A DNA stretch of 64,000 nucleotides from Cymodocea nodosa (lineage: Eukaryota; Streptophyta; Magnoliopsida; Alismatales; Cymodoceaceae), in NCBI GenBank assembly GCA_036874045.1, contig CM072337.1, positions 5,208,001 to 5,272,000 on the forward strand, read 5' to 3'. Below are positions 12,916-24,531 of the stretch, piece after piece. A model generated the notes under the pieces. The model was not told the DNA's origin. It was given only the letters and a program-made list of their open reading frames with translations, and did no database searches. The translations under genes were made by a program, and so were the position numbers. Numbering within the stretch: the first letter of the stretch is position 1; the number at the start of each line of letters is the position of its first letter.

Positions 12916-12917
12916 CT

Positions 12918-14077
12918 TGTAGGATCGTATGGCTACACAAGAGGGGGGTGAATTGTGTATTTTTAATATTTTATGAAATATAATTGAAACTTTAATTCCC
13001 AAAAACAAGTCGAGACATTGTTTTCATAAAATAATTTTTATTCAAACTTTCAATTACAATATATAATTCAATTCTCCTTAGAAATTGTAGATGCAATTAT
13101 AACTCAATACCATGTATCATCTAAATAATTTCATAACTACAAACAGAGAAAACTAATTTGCGGAATTTAAAACTTTTCTCCCTGTTTGAGATCTTTCTTC
13201 TTCTTCTTTTTCTTCTTCAGCAATTCTTTAGTGACGAATATCTTGTCTTTTCATGCTTCACTGAATTTGCTTTCTTCTAATACTTCAAATCTTCAGTGAC
13301 GAAAATCTTACCTTTTTATGCTTTACTGAACTTTCTTCCACTTGAGAGATTTTTCCCGAAGAGGTGTTTTTGATCCCTGAAAAAGATTTTTCTTTTGGTG
13401 TGCAGGGATGGTTTGATCCTTGAAAAGATTTTTTGTTTTGTGTGCAAGGATAAATTGATCAACGAAAATTCTATGCCTTTTATACTGTATCTTCATTTCA
13501 TGCATATCCTTCACGTTTAACCACTACCAGTTTTCCACTTCTCCACGTCTTTTCTTTTTCCTTCATCGAAACACACACGTTCTAACCCACGTTTATATTT
13601 CGAATTTTCTTTAATCATCAGTCTTGGATCTTTGAAAAATTTCCTGCAAAATAAACTTTCTTGTCCAAAAGTTTTTCATCAGTGTAATAAGAAGTCATTA
13701 CTTTAATGTTAACTAAACGAGTAACACAAGTATATATATATAACTTAATGTTTCTAACTTAACGAGTTCACCATGTGCTATTTCACTAACTTAACGAGTT
13801 GTCTAAACGTGCACTGATCATGATAGAGAATATATAACATTAAAACATATCATACTTTTCAATAAAAACACACGTTAACTTAACGTTTAGCTAAATGAGA
13901 AATTAATGCAACGAAACGACTAGTTATTAACTTCGGATCCAATACAGACAAGTATTTATATCAGTAAGCTTTTTCTGTATTAATTGATGATTTTAATTTC
14001 TTTTCACAAGCAATAGTAATTGAGGAAATATGATTATTTTCATTCAACACACATCATCAAAACAAAAATACTCAACA
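12918..14077 (-). repeat. Copia-1 5' LTR
   Basis: Begins TGTAGGATCG and ends ACTCAACA (TGTTGAGT...GATCCTACA when read with the element). At 1160 bp it is shorter than the Copia-2 LTRs (1608 and 1572 bp): the middle block with CACGTG motifs and the 32-bp repeats is missing. A TATA-like box is at 13476-13484. Confidence 0.9.
13476..13484 (-). promoter_or_regulatory. TATA box in Copia-1 LTR
   Basis: The minus strand reads TATAAAAGG. The same box is in the matching position of the Copia-2 LTRs (16946-16954, 28609-28617) and the solo LTR (26537-26545), which supports it as the element promoter. Confidence 0.6.
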
Positions 14078-15184
14078 ATATTTCTCTAAGTATAATAGTT
14101 AACAGATTATTGGAAAGTTTCAGTTTTATGTCGGATAAATTAAAGATTTTCGAAGAGCTAGATTTGCAATAGTTAAACTTTCGGATAGTTAACGTTTCGT
14201 TTTTGTCGAATACTTTATGTTAAAAACTTATATTGTTAAGTTATTTGCATGTGTGTTTTTAATGTTTTAAGTTGTCACATGTTTTCCATGTGCGTTCGGT
14301 AATGAAAAATCGAATAGTTAGATAATTGTTCGAGTTTTATACGCATGGATAGATAACTGTTCGAGTTTTATAAAAGGACTAACGAACAGATAAGTTTCCT
14401 TGTTTAGTCACGTGTTTTGCAGGTGCAAAAACTTGAAGAGTTAAAGGATAAATGTTTGAGTTTTGATAGGAGTTAAAGGATAAATGTTCGACTAAATCGA
14501 AGACTTAGAAGTTATTCTACAAGACTCCAGGAAGATAAAGTTTCGGTGAATCTACGAGTGGAGATCGTGGAAACTCAAATTGTTAGTGAAGAAAGTGAAA
14601 ATTTAGATAGAAAGTAATTTGGATTAAAGAGAAAATTAGTATGTGGATTATGGATTATGGATTGTAGATCAAGTGGATGAACATGCTGAACATGAAAGAC
14701 AACAGAGTTCAACTATTAATAGAGAGTACGAGCTACATTACAATGGAAGATCCCAATCTCAAAAACCAAGTCTGAATATTCATATTCTGAAAAGTTCTCC
14801 AACATCAGAAGAAGTTCGAAATTCCAAGCAATTTTAGAAAAGGAGCTGCAAATGCAAGAAGTCTGGAAATTCGACAACTAGAGAAGAAGAGATACAGAAG
14901 TTGAGCAAAGAGAAAGAAAATAGTTGTGTGCATAAAAATCAGGTTTTATACAATTCAAAATTAGTTTTGAAAAAGAGCTTTGTTTTCCTATTTGAATTGT
15001 ATATCAAAAAATTACTGTATCAAACCGTCAAGAAGGGAATTGAGTTGAAAAGATATTGTAAATTCTATCTTGAAATAAAAGAATAGAATTTCATTTACGA
15101 GTGTTTTGTACTCTTGTTTTATCCGCTAGTTTAATTACTAAAGACATAATTCACCCCCCCTCTTGTGATACAGACGATCCTACA
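14078..15184 (+). repeat. Plus-strand copia-type LTR, left end missing
   Basis: Ends tcacccccc...gatcctaca at 15184, the standard 3' end of this LTR class, but in the opposite orientation to all other elements here. Its body differs from the Copia-1/2 LTR. To the right, 15185 onward is the Copia-3 leader, so this LTR inserted there. To the left it is cut at the Copia-1 LTR end (14077/14078), so Copia-1 probably inserted into this LTR. It contains TCGGATAGTTA-type palindrome halves near 14190 and 14320-14350. Small open frames (14643-14837, 14901-15086) show no recognisable protein. Confidence 0.65.
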
Positions 15185-16431
15185 GAAGGTTAAATGTATG
15201 CTCAGATATCAATTTCTGTTTAAAAATAAGGAAGGCAGAATAAGCAATGATATTTAATAAGTTGGTATCGTTTTTATATCAATGATTATTAACAAAGCTT
15301 TGATATCACTCGTAGGATCGTATGGCTACACAAGAGGGGGGTGAATTGTGTTTTTCAACATTTTCGATTATAATTGAAACTTCAAAACTCAAAAACAAGT
15401 CGAGACACTATTTTCATAAAATCATTTTTATTCAAGGTTTCAATTACGATATACAATTCAATTCTCCTCAGAAATTGTAGATGCAATTATATATCGATAC
15501 CATGTTTCATCTATACAATTTCATAACTGCAAACAGAGAAAAGTAATTTGTGGAATTTAAAATATTTCTCCCTGTTTGAGATATTTCTTCTTCTTCTTAT
15601 TTTTCTTCTTCAGCAATTCTTTAGTGACGAATATCTTGTCTTTCTCTACTTCACCAAATTTTCTTTCTCCTAATACTTCAAATCTTCAGTGACATAAATC
15701 TTAACTTTTCTGCTTCACTGAATTTTCTTCCATCTAAGAGCTTTTCCCTAAAGAGGTGTTTTTGATCCTTGAAAAGATTTTTCATTTGGTGTGTAAGGAT
15801 AACTGATCAATGAGAATTCTATACCATTTATTTTGTATCTTCACTTCATGCATATCCTCCACGTTTAATCACTACCAATTTTCCACTTCTTCACATCTTC
15901 TCTTTTTCCTTCATCGAAATACACACCTTCTGACCCACGTTTACATTTCGAATTTTCTTCAATCATCAATCCTGAATTTTTGAAAAATTTCCTGCAAAAT
16001 AAACTTTCTCATCCAAAATTTTTCATCAAGTGTAATAATAAGTCATTGTATTAATATTAACTAAACGAGTAAAATAAGTACATATATAACATAATGTTTC
16101 TCACTTAATGAGTTCCTCATGTGACAACTCATGTGACAAGTATTGTAGCTAATTCAACGAACTAAGTCCATGGTGTTATGCTAACTCAACGAACTAGCTT
16201 CGTGGTGTTACGATAACTCAACGAACCAGTAATAAATAAATGTTTTTATATTAAGAATTTTACCACGTGCAAAAATAACAACTTAAGTTTATAACGCTAA
16301 CCTAATGCGTTGCCTTAGTGTTCAATATAGCAACTTAATGTGTGCAGTTATGTTAACTTAACGAGTTAAACATGTGCAACTCACATGATACAATATAACA
16401 TTCGTAACCTTTAATTCACCATGTGTACAAT
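15185..16431 (-). mobile_element. Copia-3 remnant: leader, PBS and most of its 5' LTR
   Basis: 15185-15296 matches the Copia-1 leader. A degenerate PBS (TGATATCAAAGC on the minus strand) lies at 15297-15308. The LTR starts at 15311 (CGTAGGATCG, first T lost) and runs to 16431, where Copia-2 interrupts it; it continues at 29670-30053. The coding part of Copia-3 must lie left of the plus-strand LTR and Copia-1, outside the window. Its sequence is more decayed than Copia-2, as expected for the host of an insertion. The TATA position is degenerate. Confidence 0.8.
16427..16431. repeat. Left target-site duplication of Copia-2
   Basis: acaat here and acaac at 29670-29674; one C/T difference. The flanks rejoin to a continuous LTR sequence (compare 17595-17625). 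Confidence 0.75.
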
Positions 16432-18039
16432 TGTAGGATCGTATGGCTATACAAGAGGGGGGTGAATTGTGTTTTTCAATATTTTCGAATATAATTGAAA
16501 CTTTAAAACTCAAAAACAAGTTGAGACACTATTTTCATAAAATCATTTTTATTCAAGATTTCAATTACAATATACAATTCAATTCTCCTCAGAAATTGTA
16601 GATGCAATTATATATCGATACTATGTTTCATCTATACAATTTCATAACTACAAATAGAGAAAACTAATTTGCAAAATTTAAAACATTTCTCCCTATTTGA
16701 GATCTTTCTTCTTCTTCTTCTCTTTCTTCTTCAGCAATTCTTTAGTGACGAATATCTTGTCTTTCTCTACTTCACCGAATTTGCTTTCTTCTAATACTTT
16801 AAATCTTTAGTGACATATATCTTACCTTTTTCTGCTTCATTGAATTTTATTCCACCTGCTAGTTTTTCCTTGAAGAGGTGTTTTTGATCCCTGAAAAGAT
16901 TTTTCTTTTGGTGTGCAGGGATAACTAATCAACGAGAATTCTATGCCTTTTATACTATATCTTCATTTCATGCATATCATCCACGTTTAATCACTACCAG
17001 TTTTCCACTTCTTCACGTCTTTTCTTTTTCCTTCATCGAAATATACATGTTCTGACCCACGTTTACATTTCAAATTTTCTTTAATTATCAATCTTGGATC
17101 TCTGAAAAATTTCCTGCAAAATAAACTCTCTTCCAAAATTTTTCATCAAGTATAATAAGAAGTCGTTACTTTAATGTTAACTAAATGAGTAATACAAGTA
17201 TATATATAACTTAACGTTTCTAACTTAATGAGTTCCTCATGTGCCAACTCACGTGACAAGTACTGTAGTTAACTCAACGAACTATCTCTGTGGTGTTACG
17301 CTAACTCAACGAACTATCTCCGTTGTGTTATGATAACTCAACGAACCATCTCCATTGTGTTACGCTAACTCAACGAACCATTTCCGTTGTGTTACGCTAA
17401 CTCAATGAACCAGTAATAAACAAATGTTTTTATAATAAGAATTTTACCACGTGCAAAAATAACAACTTAAGTTTATAACCCTAACCTAACACGTTGCCTT
17501 AGTGTTCAATATAGCAACTCAACGCGTTTGGTTATGTTAACTTAACGAGTTAAACATGTGCACTTCACATGATACAATATAACATTTGTAACTTATAATT
17601 TCACCACGTGTATAACATTAACTTAACGAGTTCGTCTCTTCTTTTACTCACTAACTTAACGAGTTTTCACGTGACCTATTTTAACCTTTAAGCCTCTAAC
17701 TTAACGAGTTCTCACGTGATCTCTATACGAACAAAACTCTAATTTAACAAGTTATCTAAACGTGCACTATTCATGATACAGAAAATATAACTTTAAAACA
17801 TATCATGCTTTTCAATAAAAACACACGTTAACTTAACATTTAGTTAAATGAGAAATTAATGCAATGAAACGACTAGTTATAAACTTAGTATAATTTCAGA
17901 TCCAATACGGACAAGTATTTATATCAATAAGCTTTTTCTGTATTAATTGATGATTTTAATTTCTTTTCACAAGCAATAGTAATTGAGCAAATATGATTAT
18001 TTTCATTCAGTACACATCATCAAAACAAAATACTCAACA
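16432..18039 (-). repeat. Copia-2 3' LTR
   Basis: TGTAGGATCG to ACTCAACA, 1608 bp. TATA-like box at 16946-16954. It has a 32-bp tandem repeat at 17269-17412 and several CACGTG motifs (for example around 17450, 17605 and 17665) next to TAACTTAACGAGTT palindromes. It is immediately followed by the PPT at 18040. Confidence 0.93.
17269..17412. repeat. 32-bp minisatellite in the Copia-2 3' LTR
   Basis: About 4.5 units of ctaactcaacgaactatctc followed by cgttgtgttacg, with point changes. Each unit is itself an imperfect palindrome (TAACTCAACG against CGTTGTGTTA). The 5' LTR has about 3.5 units at 28930-29043. Confidence 0.85.
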
Positions 18040-18054
18040 ATCTCCCCCTTTTTG
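18040..18054 (-). promoter_or_regulatory. Copia-2 polypurine tract
   Basis: The minus strand reads AAAAAGGGGGAGAT directly against the 3' LTR. A second near-identical tract (AAAAAGGGGGAGAAAT) lies at 18356-18368. Repeated PPT-like tracts before the 3' LTR are, from memory, a reported Sirevirus trait. Confidence 0.85.
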
Positions 18055-18555
18055 ATGATAACAAAACCATATTAAATCAATTATGAAATATATTTAACTC
18101 AACAAAGCACCTTTGTTGGGTTAACTTTTAATTCAACAAACAAGTTTGTTGACTTAAGTTCACTTAAGTTTATTTCTATTGTTTGTGTAAATTTCACCTC
18201 TCAGAAATAAAACTTTCAGATGTCAATAATTATATAAGTATCATTTCTCTACCTTTTAGATTACATTATCATCTGTCAGATTACAATAACCATAAATATC
18301 ATCTCCCTTTATACTATATGTAATTAAAATCATAATCTTCTTTTTTTATAACATTTCTCCCCCTTTTTGTCATTAATCAAAAAGATAATTACGTAGAATA
18401 TATAGTAAGAGATATATTTACAACAATGCTTTCTGTAAACAATAATAAGAATGGTAAACATTTACAGAAAAATGTATTGTTCAATGAATCAAACAATGAA
18501 TACAAACATTACATTTTGTATTCAGATACAAGCAAACAAGTAGTTATCTATTCCT

Positions 18556-20834
18556 CTAAAGTATATCACTTATAGTATTACAGATTTTATCTCCTAGATG
18601 CCTAATATCATTTCTGATGTTGTTAAGCACATCATTTAGGTCAGGAGGTAGTTGGGGTTGCTGTTCTGCTTGAACTGAATAACTTTGTTGTTGTTGTTGT
18701 ATATGGTCTGTACAATTAGGTTGTTGTTGTTGTCATTGAGGTTTATGCATGTCTTGGAATTTTTGCAAATCTTTTATACTAAAAGCTCTCATGCCTTTAG
18801 TTTTAGAGGGCCAGTCGGATAAATTGAATTGGCTTGCAAGGAGTCTACATACAGCATCACTATAAAATAACTTTGAACTCATATACTGTAGTTGAGAAGT
18901 AAAAGCATCAGACCAATTGATTTGAATTCTATTCAGCTAACCATAAGTTGCATATAAATAGCTTCTGCTAACTTCCATATTGTGTTTAGCACTCTAAAAT
19001 AAATTGGCATGCAATATATTTGTAATAAACCTTGCCTCTGCATTCAGATTTTCCATGAGTCACATTTCAGAATATACATCTGGAATATTTGATAAAGACT
19101 AAATGTTCCATTCCAATTGTCTAATCATGTCAAATCTATTTGTAACAACAACACCTTCATTCTTTAATCCCAAAATTTCAAAAATTAATTCAAGAGACAA
19201 TATTAAGTCCTGTTTATTTGTTTGAGTTTGCAGTATATTTTCATTCTTGACCAGATTGCTATAAAAAGCTGCAATAAGTTCTTTATACAGCTTCCATTTA
19301 GTTCCAACTGGCAAGAATTGAATGAGGCCTTGATACTCAAATAAATCTCTCATATCAATCAAATTTCTGAATTTTATTGATCAAGCATGTAGAATCTAAC
19401 ATGTAATCAAATTATTGTATTTCTGCAATGCTTCCTTAGATCTAAAATAAATTGAATTTCCTTGAATTTGTAATACTGTACATAAAGAAGGTGATACCTG
19501 AAGCCGTGATTCAGAGTTTAATTCATCTTATGGAACTTCTTCTTCAAAATGAATGTCATGTTGTTCCTCTGTGAAAATATTTTCTTGAAGCTGTGTATGT
19601 ACACTTGATTCTTTAGCTTCAATAGTGAGAGGAACATTTTCAATATCTGCTACATTCATTTGTTCAGTTTCTATAGAAAATACAGAGTTCAAATTTTGCA
19701 CAAATTCATCAGCCGGTGTATCTATCTATAATTTTTTAATTTCTGCAATAGATAGTTCCATTTGTACATGCTGTAAATTCTCAAACTCTACTTCTATAGA
19801 TTTTAAAGAAGGCTGGTTGATGTTTAGCTCTTCTAGAGTCTTAACGTTTTCAATATCTGCTACTCCAGAAAATTCAACCTATGAACTAGTTACTGCCTAA
19901 ATATTGTCAATTATATCTACAATAACTTGTTCAATGTTAGGTGCCTGATGCTTTGATTTTTCAATTTCTGCATCATCAGGACTTGTACTAATAGAAAAAC
20001 TTGAGCTCATATTTGACTTGCATTTCTTCTCAAGTTTTTTAGCAAGAGAAAATAAAGTCTCATTATCATCATCAGTTTCAGTATGCTCAGAACTGATGAG
20101 TTTATCAAATGCACTATAAGGTACAATGTCTAGACATACATTGTCCTTTGGAAATAAATGTTCATCTGATTTTCCTTGTCTAATAGACTTTGTTTTTGTA
20201 AACATAATTTTTCTAACTTTTTTCTTCTATAACATTTTTGTTTTTCTTCTACAAGTATTGCTGTTTTCTTTTCAAATTGCTCTAGAAAAGTTTTCTGTTG
20301 TAATTCCTCAAAGGCACTTTCTATTGCTATAAACTTTCGAAGACTGTCAACTTTTCTTTTATCTATAGTAATATGTGATTCTACTTATTTTGAATATAAA
20401 GGAGTAGGGATAGCTGATTCTTGCTCTTCCTCAAATGCATGTAGTCTTGTACTGTTTATAGGTATTTGAGGAATTCTAGTTGATGTACCTACGCCTTTTT
20501 CCAAATATTTTGCATATTGTTCGAGAAATGCAATCTCAACACATTTCATTCTGTATTCTCGATCAAATTTACTATGAATACCCATGTATGTAATATTTTC
20601 ATCTGTATGTTGAAGCTCTTGTCTAACTTCATCTATTATACCTTGAGGAAAGAAGTAATCTCTATAAATTTCTTCTAACATTTTGTCCACTTGAAGTATT
20701 TTCTTGAACCAAGTGTGTGGAACTTCATCAGTATCGATTTCTTTTCCTTTTGCATCTCCTTTGCTTTTGCCTTTTCCTCTGCCATGACCATTGTAGAACT
20801 TGGAGACTATCATCGTAGGTTGTAATAGTAACAA
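18556..20834 (-). pseudogene. Copia-2 env-like ORF (broken)
   Basis: The best-preserved start lies at 20834 (MLLLQPTMIVSKF) or 20813 (MIVSKF, matching Copia-1). The N terminus is Gly/Lys-rich, followed by VPHTWFKKILQVDKMLEEIY and DREYRMKCVEIAFLEQYAKY; an acidic low-complexity middle at 19897-20205; a domain at 19099-19362 with DLFEYQGLIQF, AAFYSNL and ILGLKNEG; and a Gln-rich C terminus ending at the stop at 18556-18558. The DLFE...ILGLKNEG domain is shared with the Gypsy-3 ORF at 44625-46870 and resembles the 'putative plant transposon protein' domain of plant genomes. At least four stops or frameshifts break it. No membrane segment is evident. Confidence 0.72.
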
Positions 20835-20891
20835 GCAGGAAAGATTTGCAGACTAAGGTTTACAAATAACCTAAGTGCCCGTGTAATAATT

Positions 20892-20900
20892 GTTTAAATA
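20892..20900 (-). promoter_or_regulatory. TATA-like box upstream of the Copia-2 env-like ORF
   Basis: TATTTAAAC on the minus strand, about 80 bases before the ATG at 20813, as in Copia-1. Confidence 0.4.
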
Positions 20901-21209
20901 GGGTTTTTAGGTGAATAACTCAATGTGTATAAGTCGGGTTTGGATTTCAAATGAGTATTGAATATAGTTTATTCAATCAAGGTACCCAAAAAATTCCAGT
21001 ATAACTCATTGACTTAACTAACCTAATGAGTAAAATGCTATCTAGAGGCAGTTTTACACGTTACCTTATATAACATAACGTACAGTTAGTACACTTAAAA
21101 AAATTTCGGATGCTTTCAACTAAAACCTTCCGAAGACAACACACATGCTACACTTAACATTATCTTGAAAACATTGTAAACTATTCTAACATTCTCTTCT
21201 TATGAATCT

Positions 21210-22380
21210 AAAATAGTTTGTTTGTCTTTTTAAATTATTTCATCAAGATCTTAAGAGGACTTTAATTCAGATTAACCAAGATTTGTATTCTGAATTATAT
21301 TAATCTGTTTTGGACATTGTTAATCCTCCCCCTACAAATATACTTCTTATATATTCAATAACATACAAAATATACTTGTATAATAATAGATGTTAAGTAT
21401 AACTAGACTTTTAAATTTTCTTTTTAGAAACTTTCATTATCCTGAATTCATCAAAAATGATTTCCAGAATCAATTCCTACTGTATATGAATCAAAACACA
21501 ACTTTGAACTCAATATGATTAATTCAAGGAGAATAAAAGAATGTATCTCAAATAAACGTTTTCAAAAGTACTAATGTTGATTCAATAAATCAGTAGTCAT
21601 ATTGGTAGAAACTATATTTGATTCAAAGATATTTGTAATTAATGAAACACTCTTTTTTTTTCAAAATAGTAAATATTCATAATTTTTTTTATTTAAAAGT
21701 TAGTTTGAAAAGCTTGAATCATACAAGAGCTTTCTAATGTACTTGTGTAATGAGCTTTCAGTCAACAATCCTAGATCTGATTAGGACCTTAGGTTGCCAG
21801 ATTTAAAGAATCCTTTTTCAGAACAACAATCCTTACATACCTATTTGCTCAAGTACAAAAGGCTCGTGATCAAACTAATCAATAAACTCTCAAAGATTTT
21901 CACTTTCTAAGCACTTTTCATTTTAAGCACAGTATATATGTATTCCATTAATACAGATGTAATAAAATAAAAATCTCATACAATTTTTACTTTTATGATT
22001 TTACTGAAAATATGAATCAATTTCAATAAGTTCATACTTTTGATTAACAGTTTAAGATAATTTACATATAAATTATTCTATAAGTTTAATCAATTAAGTC
22101 AAATTTATGCATGATCATATGCACTTTCCTCGATTTAAAGAAAACACTTAATCAAAATTTCAGAATTTTAGAATTATTTAATGTTTTTCATTTACACTTC
22201 CACTTAAAATCGTGAAAACCATTAAAATTGATAACTTACTTAAAATCAATAAGATACTACTATGATTTTACAATAAATACAGAATATCTTAAGTAGTAGT
22301 TTAGATATTACTTAGATATTTATGATAAGTATATAATATCTATGAGGTGAACAACATCATCTATAATATTTATCTTTTTG
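21210..22380 (-). repeat. Non-coding module between Copia-2 pol and env-like ORF
   Basis: Colinear with 6180-7330 and with 35400-36440 in Gypsy-3. No coding potential seen. It lies between the pol stop (22396) and the env-like start. Confidence 0.7.
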
Positions 22381-22395
22381 TGGAGTTTAAGCATT

Positions 22396-24531
22396 TTACA
22401 CATCACATAGCCTACAAATACCCAAATTTAATCTTATGTTGCAGAATGTATTTTCGTCTAGAGGTTTTGTAAATATATCAGCTAATTGATTTTATTAGAC
22501 ACAAATTCTAATTTAATTTTTTCTTTAATTACGTTATCTCTTAGAAAATGATGTATAACCTCTATATACTTTGCTCTAGAATGTAATATAGGATTTTTGG
22601 AAAGATTTATTATAGAATTACTATCACAATTAATCTCAGTTGTATCATAAGATAATCCAAAATCTTCTAAAGTTTGCCTTATCCACAGAATCTGAGTGCA
22701 ACACAGTGCAACAGCAACATATTCAGCTTCTGTAGTAGAAAGTGCTACACAGTTTTGCTTTTTACTAAACCATGACACCAAATTATTTCCCAATAATTGA
22801 CATGTGCCACTGGTACTCTTTCTATCAGATTTAGATCTTGCATAACCAACATTAGTATATCCTATAAGATCTATTGAATTATCCTTAGAATAATATAGTC
22901 TGAAATTTTTAGTTCCTTGTATATATCTAAATATTCTTTTAACTGCAATTGAGTGTGATTTTTTAGGATTAGATTAAAATCTAGCACAAACACACAACAA
23001 ACATAATATTAGGTCTACTAGCAGTCAAATAAAGTAAAGAACCAATGATACTTTTGTATTTTCTTTGATCTATTGATTTTCCTATGTCATCAATATCTAA
23101 CTTTAGAGAAGTACTCATAGGAGTTCCTCGAATCCTTGTATCATTAAAATTAAATTTCTTAAGCATTTCATCTGCATATTTTTCTTGATTTAAAAATATA
23201 CCTTTATCCATTTGCTTAATTTGAAGTCCAAGAAAATATGAAAGTTCTCCTATCATACTCATTTCAAACTAACTAGTCATCTCTTCAGAAAATATTTTTA
23301 TCAGTTTATTAGAAGTTGCTCCAAAGATTATATCATCCACATATATTTGAACAACAATCTGATCTTTACCATCTCTCTTAATAAATAGAGTATGATCCAC
23401 TTTTCCCATGATATAACCATATTCTATTAAAAAAATAGATAATCTTTCATACCATGATCTAGGTGTTTGCTTCAAACCATATAAGGCTTTCTTCAATTTA
23501 TACACAAAGTCAGGATTTTTAATATCTTCAAATCCAAGTGGTTGTTTTACATAGACTTCTACACTAATTAAACCATTTAGAAATGCACTCTTTACATCCA
23601 TTTGATATAATTTAAAATCCATATAACAAGCATAGGCCAATAATATTCTAATACTTTTTAACCTAGCCACAGGAGCAAATGTTTCATCATAATCTAGTCA
23701 TTCTTCCTATGTATACCCTTATGCAACTAATCTAGCTTTGTTTCTTATAACTTGACCAATTTCGTTAACAAGATTGCAAAACATTTTAAACTTTTCAAAA
23801 ACTTCTATCTTAGATGCTAGAAAATATACCCAAGTGTATCTACAGAAGTCATCTACTAAAACAAATACATACCGTTTACCACCAAGACTCATGATTCTTG
23901 TTGGTCCAAATAGATCCATATGTATAAGTTCTAAGACTCTCTTGCTTGAAATATCAGTTTTGGATTTAAAAGAGTTTTTGTGAAGTTTACCTAACTCACA
24001 TGCATTACACATAAAGTCCTTTGAATATTTAATCTTTGGTAAACCTCTCACTAAATGTTTTCTAGATAGTTTATGTAACAGTTTCATATTTATATGTCCT
24101 ATCCTTCTATGCCATAGATATGCATCACTAGTTTTAGCTAGCAAACATAAATTTAAATCAACTACACTAGAAGGTAAAGATAAAATACATACAGAACCAT
24201 TTCTTTTAGCAATAAATTTAATTTCATCTGTATTTTTATCAATAATTTTGCACACATTATCTTCAAACACTACATAATATCCATTCTCAGTTAGTTTTAT
24301 AACACTCAGCAAATTAAATCCTAGGTTTTCTACATATAGTACATTCGAAATAACACAAGTCGGAGTTATTTGAACATTACCCATACCTATGATTTTATCC
24401 TTGCTTTTATTTCCAAATGTTACACTTCCTTTCATGGTATTTGTAAAATTTTGTAGTAGACTTTTTTGTCCGACAATGTGACTTGATGCTCCACTGTCCA
24501 AGATCCATTTTGATGTTGTTTCCTCTTGCAA
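22396..24531 (-). pseudogene. pol: Copia-2 protease-integrase-RT-RNase H with integrase deletion
   Basis: Protease WILDSGASSH and GAG-pre-integrase LWHRRIGHINMKLLHKL are at 23960-24531, followed by integrase HMDLFGP and VDDFCRYTWVYFLA. At about 23765-23775 the frame passes straight from FKMFCNLV into GQVIRNKARLVA of the RT region. Compared with Copia-1 this removes the rest of the integrase core, including the second Asp and the Glu, plus the RT start: about 1 kb. RT continues at 23269-23670 (QMDVKSAFLNG, YVDDIIFGATSNK) and RNase H at 22482-22793 (ALSTTEAEY), with stops near 23265, 22980 and 22800. The deletion alone would prevent self-integration. Confidence 0.9.

Larger units (their letters stand above)
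4578..14077 (-). mobile_element. Copia-1: SIRE-like Ty1/copia retrotransposon, 3' end cut off by Gypsy-1
   Basis: Minus-strand order: 5' LTR (12918-14077), iMet-type PBS (12904-12915), gag (12717 leftwards), protease-integrase-RT-RNase H (10456-7348), a non-coding module, and an env-like ORF (5780 leftwards) interrupted at 4577 by Gypsy-1. RT and RNase H motifs (YMDFKLYQMDVKSAFLNG, LADIFTKPLNE) and the env-like ORF after pol fit the Sirevirus lineage. The 3' LTR lies beyond Gypsy-1, outside the window. Protein breaks throughout show it is inactive. Confidence 0.88.

Noticed and set aside
14643-15086. Plus-strand 60-residue frames as small genes
   Set aside because: They lie inside an LTR, show no motif and have no homologue in the window.
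17260-17420. Short direct repeats as a CRISPR array
   Set aside because: The repeats are contiguous without spacers, inside a plant LTR; it is a minisatellite.
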